From Diadema setosum (taxonomy: Eukaryota > Echinodermata > Echinoidea > Diadematoida > Diadematidae): 64,000 bases of DNA. The notes under the pieces are model-generated. The model was not told the DNA's origin. It ran no database searches and was given only the letters and a program-made list of their open reading frames with translations. The DNA lies in NCBI RefSeq assembly GCF_964275005.1, contig NC_092697.1, positions 18,936,638-19,000,637 on the forward strand, read 5' to 3'. Position numbers and translations under genes: made by a program. Below are positions 62,362 to 64,000 of this stretch, one piece after another; positions within the stretch are counted from its first letter, which is position 1, and every line of letters starts with the position of its first letter.

Positions 62362-62859
62362 TTCGATGGCAGATGCTCAAATCTGCGGCCTTGATGTATA
62401 CATTTCTACAGCGCGTATTACGCGAACTTCTGAACTTTTACGCGAGTACGCACTTGATTTTGGCTGCTCCTCGGTTGCTCGTTTACTAGCGTGTTAGCAC
62501 GAGGGGTGAGCCTACCGTTGTACCGCCTCGCTCGTTGTCATCCAATGCTCCCCTTGCGCTCACAACAGGGCGTATGAAGACCACCGAACTAAAACATAGT
62601 GGAATGCGTGTTCACCCAGGAAATACGCAGCCACCAAAACTTGCTACCACCGCCATTTTGATAGGTCAATTTTTCCTTATATGGAGTGCACGCTATGTGG
62701 ATCCAACCACTCTCTCATTTTCGATTGTTCATGCACGCGTCATATCGCGCACCCCACCCCCACTTCCTCATCAATCGCGCACACACTGGTAACACGGGAG
62801 GTACTAGTATATGGTATGATCAAGGAGGTATGTTCAATTCGGTGTAATAATGGCATAGA

Positions 62860-62956
62860 TAAAAATGGCAGTGGTAAAAATGGCAGAGGTAAAAATGGCA
62901 GAGGTGAAAATGGCAGAGGTGAAAATGTCAGAGGTAATAATGGCAGAGGTAAATAA
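62860..62956 (+). repeat. 15-bp minisatellite (AAAATGGCAGAGGTA), left part
   Basis: Six to seven units, reading as repeated GKNGR/GENGR if translated. It is interrupted by the TTAA MITE and resumes at 63325-63420. Confidence 0.92.
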
Positions 62957-63321
62957 TTAAAGGGGATGGCTAGTAACCGATCAGTGGGAATCAGTGGGAA
63001 TGCTGAGGGATGATTGTTCCGATCCTTGTGGGATTCATTTAAGAGTACATTGTATATCTACTGTTGTGTGAAAATTATTTGCTTCAGAACGGTCTCATAT
63101 TCAAGTAATGTGCAGATTAATGCCCCGTCACTGACCAGGGACGCTTACCTGGAAACATTAAACTGCACATTACTTGAATATGAGACCATTCTGAAGCAAA
63201 TAATTTTCACACAAGAATAGATATATAATGTACTCTTAAATGAATCCCACAAGGATTGGAACAATCACCCCTCAGCATTCCCACTGATTCCCACTGATCA
63301 GTTACTAGCCTTCCCCTTTAA
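62957..63321. repeat. TTAA palindromic MITE, full copy (family B)
   Basis: 365 bp between TTAA 62957-62960 and 63318-63321. The two arms (AAAGGGGATGGCTAGTAAC against GTTACTAGCCTTCCCCTTT, extending well over 150 bp) form a long hairpin around a short centre near 63120-63160. Confidence 0.92.
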
Positions 63322-63324
63322 GAC

Positions 63325-63420
63325 AGTGGTACAAATGTCAGAGGTAAAGTTGTCAGTGGTCGAAATGTCAGTGGTCAAAATGCCAGAGATGAAAATGTCA
63401 TTGATAAAAATTTAGTCGTA
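63325..63420 (+). repeat. 15-bp minisatellite, right part
   Basis: Diverged continuation of the array at 62860-62956 (CAAATGTCAGAGGTA, GAAATGTCAGTGGTC and similar). Confidence 0.85.
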
Positions 63421-63532
63421 GAAATGCAAGATGACGAGGTAAAAGTGACAGAGATTTTATTTTCCTTCATGTTTCTGACACCTTTCTAGCAATACGCGCT
63501 TTTCGTGCCTTCTCCTGAAATAATTAAAGCAC

Positions 63533-63941
63533 GGGGGAGACCGGGGAGAAATGGGACACGGGGAGAAATATAAACTCATATACATAAGTTGAAAAATGGT
63601 CGGCAAGTCAACAATCCAATTATGTCAGTATGAGCCTCGGTACACCTGAAAAAGGACATATTGACTACCATACAGCTCTACAGGTATCTTGTCAGTGAAA
63701 TATCAAACTTAGATCTCGTAGGTCCTAAACTTCTGAAAATAACATTGCTTGATAACAGACATGCAGGTATGAAAAATTGGCAGGGATCTTTTACTGTTTT
63801 TGTTATCACTGGGAGAAATGTAATAGGCATAGTGTTACATTTCTCCCCGCAGCACATGTAAATCCTACTTTGGTCATGATGGTTATCTAATTTCTCTCCA
63901 GGTTGTCTCATTTCTCAGCGCTTGATGTCCCATTTCCCCCC
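63533..63941. repeat. Element with GGGGAGAAATGGGACA ends
   Basis: Left GGGGAGAAATGGGACA, right TGTCCCATTTCCCCCC, with internal ATTTCTCCCC/GGGAGAAAT words in both orientations around 409 bp. Non-coding. Confidence 0.8.
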
Positions 63942-64000
63942 AAATTAGGGGTTAAACAAATCATTAATTACACGAAAATGTTATATATATGAGATTAAAA

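Larger units (their letters stand above)
57810..62395 (-). mobile_element. APE-type LINE, 5'-truncated, with TTGAAAG tail
   Basis: Minus-strand order: ORF1 C-terminus (62002-62361), ORF2 endonuclease and RT (about 61999-58445), 3' UTR, and a 3' tail of five CTTTCAA units (57810-57844). ORF1 is cut near 62395. ORF2 has one frameshift. Tandem-repeat tails are typical of CR1/L2/I/jockey-group elements rather than poly(A) L1; exact clade not resolved. Confidence 0.9.

Overview
This window is animal nuclear DNA from an AT-rich, repeat-dense genome. The evidence is GT-AG introns, a spliced UMP-CMP kinase gene, a Pol III-type tRNA gene, a DIRS tyrosine-recombinase retrotransposon, a Ty3/gypsy element, an APE-type LINE and many short inverted-repeat elements (MITEs). 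Frequent ACATGTACATGT-like simple sequence together with this transposon mix suggests a marine invertebrate deuterostome, most likely an echinoderm such as a sea urchin. That is inference; no species marker was seen.

Host genes occupy little of the window. At 1177-1359 (+) there is a probable terminal exon of an unrecognised protein. From 22.66 kb down to 16.54 kb (-) five exons encode a UMP-CMP kinase (CMPK1-like), with every junction in phase. Its last ~15 codons and any upstream leader exon were not found. Downstream of it, at 16.10 kb (+), sits a tRNA-like gene with a UCC anticodon in a Ser/Leu-like body, plus a 5'-truncated second copy beside a (TA)n tract. At 53.1-51.95 kb (-) two phase-matched exons belong to an unrecognised gene whose coding sequence overlaps a GAGCCT-type minisatellite.

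Mobile DNA dominates. 8.9-14.07 kb: a DIRS element on the minus strand with three long open, overlapping ORFs (gag-like, RT-RNase H, tyrosine recombinase), perfect 44-bp inverted termini and an extra 271-bp palindromic block at its 3' end. 24.92-36.57 kb: an 11.6-kb Ty3/gypsy element bounded by two ~173-bp LTRs and a 4-bp duplication (ATAC). It has lost the integrase region and carries at least six later insertions, up to three levels deep. 38.43-42.18 kb: a 3.75-kb foldback element with 16-bp perfect termini and a 6-bp target duplication (CACAAG), itself hosting a second 1.85-kb foldback element with its own 6-bp duplication (CCTCAA). 42.3-42.8 kb: a LINE 3' fragment. 57.8-62.4 kb: a 5'-truncated APE/RT LINE on the minus strand with a 1039-codon open ORF, one frameshift in the endonuclease and a TAG between ORF1 and ORF2 that share a frame. 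Between these are MITEs of several families: TTAA-duplicating hairpins, TA-flanked TACTGTAAA elements, a TAA-duplicating element, and a TGACCTTTGACC-rich family present three times.

The most informative signals are the integrase-less gypsy element dated by its nested insertions, the stacked foldback elements, the DIRS with composite termini, the tRNA with mismatched body and anticodon, the in-frame TAG between LINE ORFs, and a short motif containing ACGAACCGGC iterated in both orientations at two loci.
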